From Phymatolithon calcareum (lineage: Eukaryota > Rhodophyta > Florideophyceae > Hapalidiales), in assembly GCA_977006965.1 (NCBI GenBank), contig OZ345363.1, positions 2,542,001-2,606,000 of the forward strand: DNA of 64,000 nt, in the 5' to 3' direction. Positions within the stretch are counted from its first letter, which is position 1; each line of letters begins with the position of its first letter. Positions 1 to 11,473 of the stretch are shown here, in pieces. A program made the position numbers and the translations under genes. The notes under the pieces are model-generated. The model did no database searches and had not been told where the DNA came from. It was given only the letters and a program-made list of their open reading frames with translations.

Positions 1-238
1 GATGAATTCCAGACACAAATGCAGTGTGTGCGATGTAATAAAATCTGTGCAGTAAAACCCCTCTAACCGAAAACCCTACAGCTGAAAAACCTGCAAAACT
101 GCAAACGAGCAGCCTTTCCCGACCGAAAAAGTGCGTAAAAATATCCAAATTCAAAGGTGGATTGCAAACCTGAAAAATTAGGCCCTTTATTTTTCGTTAA
201 ATTTTGGAGGTATTTTTCACGTGAGGGGTTTATGAAAG

Positions 239-517
239 TGTTGCTTTAATCTCGGCTTGGCTAGGTTGGTGAATTAAAGTTGGTTTTGATCAGTCGTTTT
301 TCTCACGCGCACACCGCAACAAAAAACCGGTCACCGTACCGTATTTTGAGCATTAGCCTTCTTGTAAGTCCCGCAATTAGTGTCGGTACACGTGTGCATG
401 GCATGCACCAATATAGAGTCCTGTGTGCCAAAGGGCGAGGGGCACTGACTGCAAGAGCTGGCCACGAGGGCGGCGAATGCCCGTCGTCGGACGCAATAGG
501 GTCAGACAAATTTTTTT
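239..517 (+). repeat. Split direct repeat A1 of the DIRS element
   Basis: Starts TGTTGCTTTAATCTCGGC. It aligns almost base for base with 7696-7974 until about the run of T after GGGTCAGACAAA, with scattered substitutions. It is the left terminus of the element. Confidence 0.85.
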
Positions 518-920
518 TCTCTTACTAGCGGCACTTAATGAAGTTTGAAAGCGAGCGCATTGGGTACCGGTAAAAAGAACGAAAATCGCGAGAACAAAGG
601 CAACTGGGCGAAGCGAAACCATCTGAAGGAGATTGGGCCATGCAGGTCGCGCTACAGAGAAGGGGAATGAACCGAAAACCCCAACTCTGCGAGACACATT
701 TAAGCTCTATATTTTACGCGTCCGGGTGAAGCGAGGAAAGAAAGCAAAATAAGGTACCAGACCTCACACCACCGTCAAAATAACAGTCACGAAGAAGGAC
801 GGGAGACGCCGAGTCCGAATCGAAGCCGCGCCGCAGTAACAGGGGCCTACAGGCCGTAGCACCCCTCCGTGCGGTACGGAACGAATAGAGCCGCAGCGCC
901 GCTGCTCCCGACTTGCCGCG

Positions 921-3235
921 ATGGCTTCAACAGGAATCGCAGGTGCTATAAGGGAAGCGACAGACGTTGCCAGAGGAATGCAATCCGCAGTCGCCATAGC
1001 CACTAATCCCAACACGGATATTGCAGAACGCCCCGATGCTGTCCCGGGAATTATCTTGAGCGTGACCTACGACGAAGCGGTGACCAAGGGGTGGAAAGTG
1101 CAAGGGATACGACCCCGTGGAAGGAAGTGTGCATTTGTTGAAGTGAAAACATCTGCAAAGGGTACGCACAAGTACCTTCCTGTGCGCCCTCTCCGCGGTC
1201 CGTTCCACCAACAGCCCATCTTTGCGCCCCCGTTTGCCGGAGCAGCGGCAGATGGCACTACCCTGCAACGGCAGGACCAGAGGTATCGACAGGATCCTGT
1301 CAAAAACTCTGACTGTTCCTACCCAGTTCGTTAAACGTGTGGTCCATTCTGACTGGTTCACGAACGAGAATGCATTGGGTCCACTTGCTAGGAAGCTGGA
1401 AGACCTTCTCAATCGAAATGATGTCCAAGCGAAGCTCGGAACGCTAACCACGGAGCAAGCTAATGTGCAAAAATTCGATGCACTCCTATCCCTAGCCCAA
1501 TACGAAGACGGTAGAGAGGGTGATATTGGCTGGCTTGGGTCGCCACGTTTGCCAGAACAGCTCTGCCGAGCGTTGCAATTGCGCGTGTCAGGGAAAGACG
1601 AAGCTCAATGGGAATGTCCCCCGGAGAAGGACCTCCCAATGATCGAGCAAATCAGAGGAATTGAAGACGTTGCTACGACCGCTAGAAGCACTGCAAAAGA
1701 TATGGCAATGGCGGAAAATGACACCGGCAGCGCCGGTAGTGTTGGAATAGACTGGAAGGCAATGGATGACGTTGTCAAACGTATCCGACAGCTAAAAACA
1801 ACAATCTAACTTGATGGCGGCCGGCCCTGGAATGAACTATGCCTGGCCGCAGGCTTCGGAGACATGGATGAAATCATGACGATGATCACTGAACAACGAC
1901 GAGAACGGGAGCTACACCGTGCATTATGGGCCGGAGCTTCAGAGGGCGCGAACCGGGGTGCAGGAAGAGACCCCGCCGCTGGGTTGCCACACCCTACCTT
2001 TGTTCTCCGCCGAGAACCGAAAGATGACGAGTCACGTCTGAACGACGGAGAGACTGCGGAACTCGAGGGCTACTTTCGCAGAAAGGAAACGACAAAGATA
2101 GACATCTCGAAGGTGCGGCTATTGACAGAGGCCACCGGCGAAACACTAAACGCACTGCAAGTTGGCGGTCCCGACGTCTCCATTGTATCCTTCCCTGCTA
2201 CCGGGAAGGACTTTGTCAGCACGATGTTTGAGGAGCTAAACCAGGAGAACTCCCTGAGACTGATTACAGAGGTGGCAATAGCTAAGCTTCTGGCACTACG
2301 ATTCCGAGAGAGCGACCGATTCAGATACGAGTTTCTTGGCGGGCTCGCCTTCAAGGATCGTTCTAATGCTATGCCAGGCTGTGAAAATGGCAACTCGAGA
2401 CCGGCTCACACGCAAGCAAAGGGAACACAGGTGGATCAATGTTAAAACAATCGGTCAGCTGTGGGATGTTATTGAAGGGGTTTCTCTGGCCGCAAGAAAA
2501 CTACATCACCCCTCGGTGTTGTCTTGGGTTGGAGTCACCGAGCTAGGTCTGCGCCTCAAGAACGCATACATGGAACACGGTGGAGAAGCAAGCGTGCAAG
2601 GTTTATTTCGTGCCTTCACTGTTCGCATGGAGGAACACGCCGCAGACGTACGGAAAAGGGCGAACAATGAGCAAGTAGATGTTCCACCCCTTATGCAGTG
2701 GGGCCCGAGGTCAAAAATCGTATTTAATAACGTCTTGGAGTCTGCAAAGCACATGTGCATGACAACATATCACAGCGCGAGAATGGGAGAAACCGTTAGG
2801 AGCGGTGAGACGGTGCTCGGGGCAGCGCTTACTCAACCAGAGGGCATCGATGCGTTCGGCCGCGTCCAGTCATACAAACGGAAGTTCGGGGAAGCACACG
2901 AGCTGCAGGGACGAAGAGGGCAGAGGATGCCGACGCCTATCACCACACCGTGGCCACTGTCTCAGAACGTTTCAGTCGCAGCGGCGGCACCGAAGGGAGC
3001 CCAAACTGGACGAGAGAGACCAGCTACTAAGCGCCAGAGACTGCAGGCCCTTCCATGCTTCAAATGCAACCACATGGGACACAAGCTAGCGGAATGCATG
3101 GCAGAGGAATGGTGCGATATTCCAGAGAGCTGGCCACCACGCATTCAAGAGGTCGCAAAACAGGCACGAGAAGCAGCTGTAGTGCGAGTGCGCTACCAGA
3201 AAACACAGGCGAGGCCAGTCGCATCACGAAGTTGA
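921..3235 (+). pseudogene. gag-like region of the DIRS element with CCHC zinc knuckle
   Basis: Structural protein region of the DIRS element, expected to bind element RNA and form particles. Reading frame is spread over three overlapping pieces, 921-1334, 1222-1809 with 1864-2445, and 2336-3235, so at least two frameshifts are needed to read it through. The last piece ends with a basic stretch and a zinc knuckle around 3055-3100 of the form C-x2-C-x4-H-x4-C (residues CFKCNHMGHKLAEC), the nucleic-acid binding signature of Gag. Upstream parts have no domain I recognise. The overlaps could be programmed frameshifting, but given the damage further downstream, decay is more likely. The start is uncertain because both ATG and non-ATG starts are possible at 921. 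Confidence 0.65.
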
Positions 3236-3274
3236 CTAACCGAGCGCAAGCGGTCAGGTGACCGTGGAGCGCCT

Positions 3275-5975
3275 GTGGAGGACGCGGCGCGGCCGCAAGC
3301 ACAAAAACTTCTCGAGAACAAAGAAGAGACACGAACAGAAATGAAACCCTTGGCAAATTGTAGAGAAGCAAAGGAGAACCTATTGCAAGATACAGTGCCA
3401 AATACTGAGGGGCGAGATACACATTCAGAAGGTGGAGCCGCACTATCAATTCTTGGCATACGAATCACTGAAACACACGCCGGCGTCCCGCGGGACACAA
3501 AACTAGAGAACATCGAATGGGATCAGGGTGAGCAGGCTCGAGAAGCAACTGATCCTGGCTTGGATGCCTTCCAGGAATACGACACAGAAAATGAGGATGA
3601 CAACCTCCGAAATTCACGAGGGGCAAAGTCCCAAGTTAATCTTGATACAGTAACTCTAACTTGGCGCACGGTTTCGCTAGTGGACGGAGACCTCACGGCA
3701 CGTGTACGGCGATACCCTACGAGAAGATATCGACGGGGAGGATACTTTCTCGTGCCACTCGAAGAGGCAAACGGAGTGCACCCTAGGGACAGGAAGCTAC
3801 CTGCCGGGCCACAAGCCCTGTTGACACTGAACCCCAGAAACCTGCTACCCGTCCCGCGTGAACTGGCTAAGGAAGTCGAAGAAAATCTTCCCTCGTGGAG
3901 GCACTGCTTCACGGAGGCTGCAATTAGCCGCCTTGAGGCTGCCAGAAGCCGATTGGACAGAGATGATGAACAGGAGAGACCCGAAAACTCGACACACAGG
4001 AGAAGAGCTATACTCGGGAAGCCACACTCGGAGGTACGCATCGGCTTAGACGAATGCAATCCATTGGTCATGAAAGTTTTGAAGGCCGGATTCACACTGG
4101 ACCTAACAGAAGAAAAGGTGCCAAAAATTCGAGTGGCAAAACCTGCGGCACGACATAACTGGGGATTCAATGCACAAAAACTCAGAGAAGACGGACTCGA
4201 GATCAGATGGCCTGACAGGGAGCTATTAGCATTCCTGAAGTGCGGATTATATAACTATTCAGCTAGCACCCCCCCTGTTTGCACCTTTTCACCGCACCAG
4301 AAAAAGGCTTGGGATGCGGGAAGGAAATTCAACAACGTTGTGGAAGATGAGGTAAACAGAGGCTGTATTGGAAAAGCAGACGACCACCCCCGTCCGTGAC
4401 ATTCCAAGTCGCACCCGGTAGTGTAGAGAAAAAAGGTGATGGTTCCTTGCGTTTCGTGTGGAACGCGAGCTGGCCAGCGGACGGCACTCACGCGAGTTCT
4501 GTCAAGATTGGGGAAGAAAACTGGATGCCGGTGTCATCCAACGCGAACATTCGCCTGCTACACTATTTGGAATTCGAATGGGGATCTATCGAAGCAAACA
4601 ATGAGGTGCTTGCTATTTTGGCGGATGGCGCGAGGCATGCCGGCATGAAGCTCATGGGCACCACGATAGACCTTAAAAAATGGTTCAGGCAGTTGGCCAC
4701 CTGCGACAGCGAAAAGTGGAAAACCGTCGTCTATGCGCGAGGCGGATTCCGAGAAGACCATCGTATTCAAATGGGGCGCTCCTCATCTGCACACTCTGCA
4801 CAAAGAGTAAAGTTTCTAGTAGCAGAACTAATCGAGAGAACAGCACGGGAAGAGGAATGGGGTTTGTCCCGCGAAAAACACATCAACATACGGCAATTGG
4901 AAGAGTTGAGAAAGCTAGAAGAATGGAGGCGAGGACGGTGTGAAAAATTCCCGGATGATCCGAGGCAATATGGCGTCGTGGTGTTGACCACATTCCAGGA
5001 TGATATCAATATTTTTGTCACTGGCGAGATAGCGGCACAAGACGCGAGAGATGGAATAAGGAGAGTTCTGGAAGATGTCTACGAAGTTCCTCTAAGAGAG
5101 AAACCTGAAGCAAATCAGCCATTCTCACAGCAGTTCTCATCAATAGGGGCAGTCTACGATACTAGGGACCTCGACAGCATTGAGTGCAGGCCCCGAGACT
5201 CCAAGATTCAAAAGTTCAGGGAGATGATAAAGCAAATGGAAGATAAGAAAGGAAGGCACATCCCGCTGCTTCAACTCCGAGAATTTGCCGGCCTCCATCA
5301 CTTCATCTCCCGCTTCGTTGATAATGGAAAATTTCTCTGCAACAACACATACAGAAGCCTCCGCGTGCAGCCAAACACGAGAGTAGCGGCTGGAATCATA
5401 AGCAACGCATGGATTAAGGACGCGCAATGTATGCTATCACAGTTTCACACAGGTAAACTACCGCCAATAACGAAAAACCCGATATTCCTGCATGCAAGTT
5501 TGGAAGGAGTAAACTCCGATGCGAGCGGAGGGATGGAAGGAGGATGGGGAGTCTTTGTCATGGGCAATATCGCGTATGGTATGTGGAGCCCAAAATCCGT
5601 CAGGCGTTATCCGACGAAGTGATATCAATATCGCCCCTCGAGCTACTCACGATTGCAATAGCCCTCCATGTTGCGTTTAAAGCAAAACTGCTACATGCTG
5701 GTATGCGCGTAATCTTCCGAAATGAAAACGAAAGCGCATGTGACGCAGTGAACTCCGGTCGGGCATACTCAGCAACAATGCTCTAGGCACTACGAATTGT
5801 GAAGAAGGTCGAGAAAAGGCTTGATATTACAATACGAATGCACCACATATCTGGAGAGAAGAACGAAATAGCGGACAACCTCAGTCGCTCTCGTGTTAAA
5901 AGAGCCATTGAATGCGCCGAAAAAGTATGGGATGTTAAGCGCATCGCCCCGGCAAGGGAGCTTGGCATTTGCTAA
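3275..5975 (+). pseudogene. DIRS reverse transcriptase / RNase H, frameshifted
   Basis: Copies element RNA into DNA. The first frame (3275-4399) gives the N-terminal linker. A frame change at about 4396 leads to the RT fingers and palm (4396-5622), with TTIDLKKWFRQL matching the DIRS motif around the first catalytic Asp, and TTFQDDINIF as the xxDD catalytic box near 5000. RNase H follows: NSDASG (first Asp) near 5518, a frame change near 5600, SPLELL (Glu) near 5635, and after an in-frame TAG at 5784-5786, HHISGEKNEIADNLSR (last Asp) near 5840. The third RNase H carboxylate position looks like Glu (RNENESAC) rather than the usual Asp. At least two frameshifts plus one stop make this copy inactive. 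Confidence 0.85.
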
Positions 5976-6211
5976 GAGAGGATAATTGAAGCTGGTCGCT
6001 CGGTAGGACACGAAGTAGCAAAAAGAGCATGAAAATGTAAGAAGACTAAAACCAAAAAGTTCCTGTCTTTGTTTTAACCGATCAAAATGTGTATGATCAG
6101 CGGCCCGACCTGTCGGAATAAATATCATCACTCCCCAACGAGACAGCCTTCAGAAGAAGTCAACCCAAAGCAGGAGGCCCACGAACAAGCCTCCCCCATT
6201 GATTCCAAAAA

Positions 6212-7487
6212 ATGACAAGGGCAGCACGACGCCGCGGTCAACGAAGACGTTTTGAAATCAGAACCGGAGATGCAAGAGCACGAGGGACAGGAGCTGCGGC
6301 ACAAAGGAGAATAGCCTCCAGGACTCGGGACAGGGTGACAATTCTAGGTCGCTTAGAAGCGCTCACAGCCGAGGCAGGAGCAAAGGGCATGCGATTGGAA
6401 CTATAAGAACAGCATCCTCGCAAGTATCGTACTGGAAAGAGTTCTGTTCGGTGAAAGGAATTGACCCAATAAGTTTCGGGATACTTCCAAGAGGACACAT
6501 TAGACGCTCGATGGAACAACTGAATGCGGAGTTCTCAACACTTGCAGAGTTTGCCACGTACATTGTATACTATCCCCGGAAGCCGGGCCGACGCATGAAC
6601 ACAGCTCAATACGCGGAACAGGTGATATCTACAGTAAGGACTTACTATGCTGCGAACGTAGGGCGTCGGCCCGGTCTGAGAGATGGGACAGTGGGAAGTA
6701 ACAAATTGGAGCTGGTCTTAAAAGGTCTACACAAAATAAGTCCAAGCCATACAGCGCCTTGACTTCCAATCTTGCCGCAGCACCTGCGAGCGGTACGGGC
6801 AGTTATGGAGCTCAGGAACGAACAACTTCATAGAGTTCTATGGGCTCTGTGGCTCTGCCAGTAGCAGGGGGTGATACGGAGCGGAGACCTTATTCGTGGA
6901 AAGAAAGAGAAGGGCAGAGAATGGGACGCAAGGCACGAAACGCATCGCGGAAGACTAACGGTAGAGATTGGCAGAGATATCCACGGACGAGTCTTGGGCG
7001 CGCGTGTGGGCATCAAGCTGAAACCAAACAAAACAGACCCGAGCGGGGAGAGGGGAACAGTGAAGACATTCATCTTAGATAAGGAAGACTCGTCTCTGTC
7101 GGCGGCCCGCGCCATAAGAGATATGCTGGAAGGAGACCAAGTGCAGGGCGAGGATTCAAAAATACCTTTGTTTCGGAATCCGCTGACTGGAGTCGAGGTC
7201 ACCTATGACGAATCAAGAACAGCCCTAAAAAAATTCTCTCCATGGCAAGGCTTCCCTGGCTTGCAACCGGTGTCCATTCTCTGCGGATAGGCGGTGCAAC
7301 GATGTACGCAAACGTACCAGATGGAGGAGATCTCATGGCAGGATTCATGGGACTGTGGACCTCAGATGCACGGAAAAGGTACATGTCGGCAAGCAGCGGT
7401 AGAATCGACTCCATCGGGATGATTGTTGCACGACAGGCATCAGTGCAGCTCGCGGAAAGGACGGGACCGGTTGGGTTCTATTCGTAA
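6212..7487 (+). pseudogene. DIRS tyrosine recombinase, broken by stops and a frameshift
   Basis: The integrase of DIRS-type elements, which joins circular cDNA to the target by tyrosine chemistry. The core-binding part is 6400-6760 (YWKEFCSVKGIDP onward). After in-frame stops TGA at 6760-6762 and TAG at 6862-6864 the catalytic domain follows. GVIRSGDL near 6870 carries the first catalytic Arg. A frameshift near 7245 leads to GVHSLRIGGATMY near 7270, the H-x-x-R box, and RKRYM near 7380, which carries the nucleophilic Tyr. The motif order and spacing are right for the family. The TAG probably replaced a Trp codon in a W-Q-G context. It lies 3' of RNase H and ends just before repeat B1, as expected. 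Confidence 0.85.
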
Positions 7488-7532
7488 GCATCCTTGAGAT
7501 AGTCCAGGGGTGTTCTGGCAAAACGGAAGAGG

Positions 7533-7695
7533 GGGTTGAGCAAACTGGCGATTGCCAGAATTCGTCTCCTATATACGGATTGCTTACAGTACAGATCATC
7601 TGTAAGCACTCTCGGGGCTGTAAATGCTATAAACAACACAGGCGCCTCAGTCGACTACAATCAAATGTGGGTGCACGGCAATAACGACGATTAAA
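7533..7695 (+). repeat. Split direct repeat B1 of the DIRS element
   Basis: From GGTTGAGCAAACTGGCG to AACGACGATTAAA. It matches 8050-8213 with scattered substitutions and directly abuts repeat A2. Confidence 0.85.
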
Positions 7696-7974
7696 TGTTG
7701 CTTTAATCTCGGCTTGGCTAGGTTGCTGAATTAAAGTTGGTTTTGATCAGTCCTTTTTCTCACGTGCACACCGCAACAAAAAACCGGTGACCCTACCGTA
7801 TTTTGAGCATTACCTTTCTTGAAGGTCCCGCAATTAGTGCCGGTACACGTGTGCATTTCATGCACCAATATAGAGTCCCGTGCGCCAAAGGGCGAGGGGC
7901 ACTGACTGCAAGAGCTCGCAACGAGGGCGGCGAATGCCCATCGTCGGACGCAATAGGGTCAGACAAACATTTTT
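7696..7974 (+). repeat. Split direct repeat A2 of the DIRS element
   Basis: Second copy of the left terminal repeat, placed between B1 and B2. In known PAT-type elements the B1-A2 junction templates completion of a circular cDNA. The junction base pair here is 7695/7696. Confidence 0.85.
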
Positions 7975-8049
7975 TTTCCCGCCTGCCGCACCCTACAGCT
8001 GACAAGGAGAACCCCGTACATACGGGGCATGCCTGGTTCTAGGCAGAAT

Positions 8050-8213
8050 CTGGTTTGAGCAAATTGGCGATTGGCAGAATTCGTCTCCTATATACGGATT
8101 TCTTACAGTACAGATCATCTGTAAGCACTCTCGGGGTTGTAAATGCTACACCCAACCCAGACGCCTCCGTCGACCACAATCAAATGTGGGTGCAGGCAAT
8201 AACGACGATTAAA
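8050..8213 (+). repeat. Split direct repeat B2, right terminus of the DIRS element
   Basis: Matches B1 (7533-7695) and ends GACGATTAAA, immediately followed by target sequence GTGGCTG. About 75 bp of unique sequence (7975-8049), including a small CCCCGTAC...ACGGGG hairpin, separates it from A2. Confidence 0.85.
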
Positions 8214-8408
8214 GTGGCTGATCATGCGAAAAGAGGGCTAGAAAAGATAACGTTCGTATCTTTCTTTTCAAAATTCGATCATTTTTTGGAACGTAACTAG
8301 TGTCTAGTTTACTAACCGCCTTAATTGAAGGGCGATTTGAAAGGTCAAAAAAGTATGTAAAAAGAATGCGAAACATATAGTTCGCGCCATCTTTGGAAAG
8401 ACGGGCTT

Positions 8409-9380
8409 GTGTTCCACTTGAAGAGTACCGCAACTACTACCTTAAAAGCGCTTCCTTCGGCGGTAGGAACCAAAAATACGATTTTCAGTGAGAAGAAGCG
8501 GATCTGCCATGTCACGAGAAAAAGACCCGCTCCGAGTGGTCGGCGCATCCGTACACACGAAGGAAACATAGGTGACCAGTCTCGAAGAGTGTTGCAGGAT
8601 CTACAGAAACTTTTCCAATTCAAAAAAGGTGAACAGCACGGTTCTGGAGGTACTCTTAAATGAAATAATTGGTCGCGCAAGCACGGCGCTTCGCGTATTA
8701 TGGGTCCTAATTCATAAACCGACCGAGAAGTCTAAGATGAAGACACTCAAGATTGTTACTGTCAAGGCGGGAAAGGCTGACGAAGGTGCTCCTTCTTCTC
8801 GAATGCTTGTAGTCCCAGGCCGCAAAAGTCTGTCCCACAAAATCTGGCTTATAGTACTCGTGGCCAGTTTGTTCTCGGCAGTCGCAACCACCAGCTCCCA
8901 AAAGGGGAACAAAAGCTTCGATCCAAACATCAGAAGCTATGAACGCCCTATTCCAGGCTCTCTCGCGTACGCCTTGCAGGGCTCTTGGGACCAGGTGTCG
9001 CACAAGGAAATTGATGTCATCACACCGGACCGCGAACCCCAAAGTAATTGCTCATGGGGTGCAATAGTACGAGCGACAAGCTCTATTACCGATTGGGGGA
9101 CGAATTCCGCGTAATTCTGGACAGATCGCACTCCAAATGGAGATTTCATATCGGAAAATGGTGGTAGACCAGGTTTCCGCAAGGCCACCTTCGAAAATTA
9201 GATGCATGGACGTCCGTGAAGCGGAAACGAATTGGGGAAAAGAGACTACAATGACAGAATTGGTTAAGTTTTTCGGAATACTCGTTCTTAAGACAAGATT
9301 TGAGTTTGGCACTAAGAGCGATTTATGGAAGACTACGAGGCCGAAGAAGTATATCCCGGCTTGTTGTAGACTTCCATGAG
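8409..9380 (+). pseudogene. piggyBac-like transposase remnant (element I, copy 1)
   Basis: DDE-type transposase fragment. Pieces in different frames (8572-9114, 9137-9379) match the more complete copy at 57966-58984. The best diagnostic is the C-terminal piece ELVKFFGILVL...LWKTTRPKKYIPA near 9250-9360, which resembles the FFG-hydrophobic start of the piggyBac transposase domain (DDE_Tnp_1_7 type). The catalytic core that should follow is absent: the element ends about 100 bp later. It therefore codes, at most, for the N-terminal half of a transposase and depends on another source. Assignment to piggyBac rests on this motif alone. Confidence 0.55.
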
Positions 9381-9498
9381 CTTGACGCTTTTGGTATGCC
9401 CGATAGTGAGTACATTTCATGCGCAAAAATTAAATGATTCTCGCTCACCCAATTGAGAGAAAAGTGCCCTTCAATTGAGGGAAAATTTCAGTAAACTA

Positions 9499-11473
9499 GT
9501 GTCTATGTGCCGAACCCCCTCAATTGAGGGGCGATTTGAAAGCTCGAAAAAATCCATAAAGCAAATTCGAAACAGATCGCTGACGCATATTCGTAAAGCC
9601 TGGCTCATGTTCTGTGCGAGGAGTATTCACACTACTACCTTAAATTCGCTTCGGTCGACGCTGGCAACGAAAATATGTTGGTCACTCAGAAGTACCAGAC
9701 CTTCCATTCCAGGAGGAAAACATCGGCTGCGCGCGGTCGGTACATCAGTACACACCAAGGCAGCTTCGGTAAGCGGTCTTGCAGAGTGCTCCAGACTATA
9801 CGGAGCCATTTCGAAGTCAAAAAAGGTTAGTAGTATGGTTCAGAATGTACTCGGTGAATATCAATGGTCGAGCGAGCATGTCACATCACGTGAAATGGAT
9901 TCTGATTCGTCATCCATTGAAGAAGACTAAGATTAAGACAGTCCACATTGTCAACGTCAAGGCAGAGATCGCTGACGATGACATTCCAGACGCTGAGCAG
10001 CTTGAACCGAGCCAACACCGGCAAAGCGCCGGACCACCCAGGCCTGCTTACAGTGTTCATCCTTCCAAATCTTCATCGCGAAACGCCTGTTTATCGTCTA
10101 TAATCGCGATCACATGCTCCTCAGAAGGGCACGCAAGCTTCGATAAAACCTTCAGAAGCTCTAAAAGCCCTCTTCCGAGCACTCTCGCCTCAGTCTTACA
10201 GGGACCTTGAGACCAAACATCGCACCGGGAACTTGATGTCATCACGCCCGACCGCGAGCCGAATACGAGCGCAGATTGGGTGCCAAGGAACAAGCGAAAG
10301 TTCTATGTCCGTTTTAGGGACGATTTTACTCTCAGTTGCGGAAACTTCGCACTCTAAACTGAGACTTCTTATCTGACAGTTGTGGTATTGGACTTCATTC
10401 GAAGTACGATTGCGTGGTGACGATGCTTCCCCAAGTTTCCTGCGAAAACTTGCTGCTTGGAAGTCCGCAAAGCTGAGAAGAAAGGGGCGAAAAGAGACTA
10501 CAGTGACAGAGCCTATTAAGTTTTCCGAAATACTCGTCCTCATGCAAGAGTTAAGTTCGGCGCTGAGACCGCTTTCTGGAAGTCTACCAGGCCCAAGAAG
10601 TAATTCGCCGGCCCTTCTTCTTCTAAAACAGGGATGCCGGTGGCCGAATACCTCCGGTTGAATTCATTCAGAGTGCAATCAAGTGAATTAGGCGACATAT
10701 ACTCTGCGCAGTACCGCTGGTCACCTCGGTCAAGATTATGTCGATCCGGCGAATGATCACAGAAAGCACACTGTGTCAAAGAGATTTTGGACGCGAAATG
10801 GCCCACGGAATCGCGGTTCTGTGCTGTCTTGTGGCCGCGTATGCCGGTATAAGGCGCATTGCATGTGTGGATTCATACTTGGTGAGTGCTGACTCTGCAG
10901 AGATTCAACAAGTGGGCCTATATATAGTTCATAGGGGCCATCTAACTCCTCTGGCAATTTTATAGGTTGCTAGCTGGCTGTTATTCTATGGTGACCATGC
11001 AGAATGTCAGCAGCACATGACGCAGAAAAGGTTCTGTGAAGTGCCGGCGAGCAACTCATCGAGTGCATTTGACACGCGCATTACTTGACGACGTTCAGTC
11101 GCGCCAGGGCGTTCATTTGGATTCGAGAGCAGTGTTGGACGCCACGTTACCCCTAAGAAAAGTAAAAGGATGACTCCAGAGGTCATGATGACTAGTTTTG
11201 TTGTGCAAAACAACTGCAGAGTTTGAAAATGCAAGACCTCCACCATTGTGTTCTCACAATGCAATACGCTTGATAGTGCCACAATATACATTAGCGACAT
11301 TTCTACTGTTAGGAACTGCTTCACTAAGCATGCTGAAGACATCTATGACCTTGGCGCTGTTGATGCGCTTGATAGCGAGTATCTTTCATGAGCAAAAAAT
11401 TAAATAATTCTCGTTCCCTCAATTGAGGGAAAAGTGCCCCTCAATTGAGGGTAAATTTCCGGCACATAGACAC
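9499..11473 (+). mobile_element. piggyBac-like element II nested in element I
   Basis: Terminal inverted repeat GTGTCTATGTGCCG (9499-9512) and CGGCACATAGACAC (11460-11473), flanked by TA at 9497-9498 and 11474-11475. Comparison with 59111-59123 shows that it landed in the TA of element I's own right terminus. Palindrome CCCTCAATTGAGGG occurs inside both ends. At 1975 bp it is too short for a full transposase gene plus termini. Confidence 0.75.
9600..10661 (+). pseudogene. piggyBac-like transposase remnant (element II)
   Basis: Related to but clearly diverged from the element I remnant. 9475-9930 shares the KxxSSVHTK...SGLAECSRLYGA part, and 10380-10661 shares the TEPIKFSEILVLM piece. The frames are broken several times, including at about 9930, where the coding trace shifts into 9779-10210. 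No catalytic Asp triad is present. The 10700-11400 stretch that follows is non-coding apart from short shadow frames. I see no host gene there. Confidence 0.45.

Larger units (their letters stand above)
239..8213 (+). mobile_element. PAT/Ngaro-type DIRS retrotransposon with split direct repeats
   Basis: A 7975-bp insertion defined by comparison with the empty site at 57763-57777: flanks TATGAAAG and GTGGCTG are directly joined there and separated here, with no bases duplicated. Termini are split direct repeats ordered A1 - coding - B1 - A2 - B2, the arrangement known for PAT, Ngaro and Kangaroo elements. Coding order is gag with zinc knuckle, reverse transcriptase, RNase H, tyrosine recombinase. 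Clean insertion without target duplication is what tyrosine-recombinase integration predicts. Several frameshifts and stops show this copy is not competent. It inserted after the host pogo-like element was duplicated, since the copy at 57584 lacks it. Confidence 0.9.

Noticed and set aside
3523-4170. A 215-codon minus-strand frame in the DIRS element
   Set aside because: Antisense shadow of the RT linker region; no motif of its own.
239-8213. Gypsy-type LTR retrotransposon
   Set aside because: No integrase with a DDE core, no protease, and the terminal repeats are split. A tyrosine recombinase follows RNase H instead.
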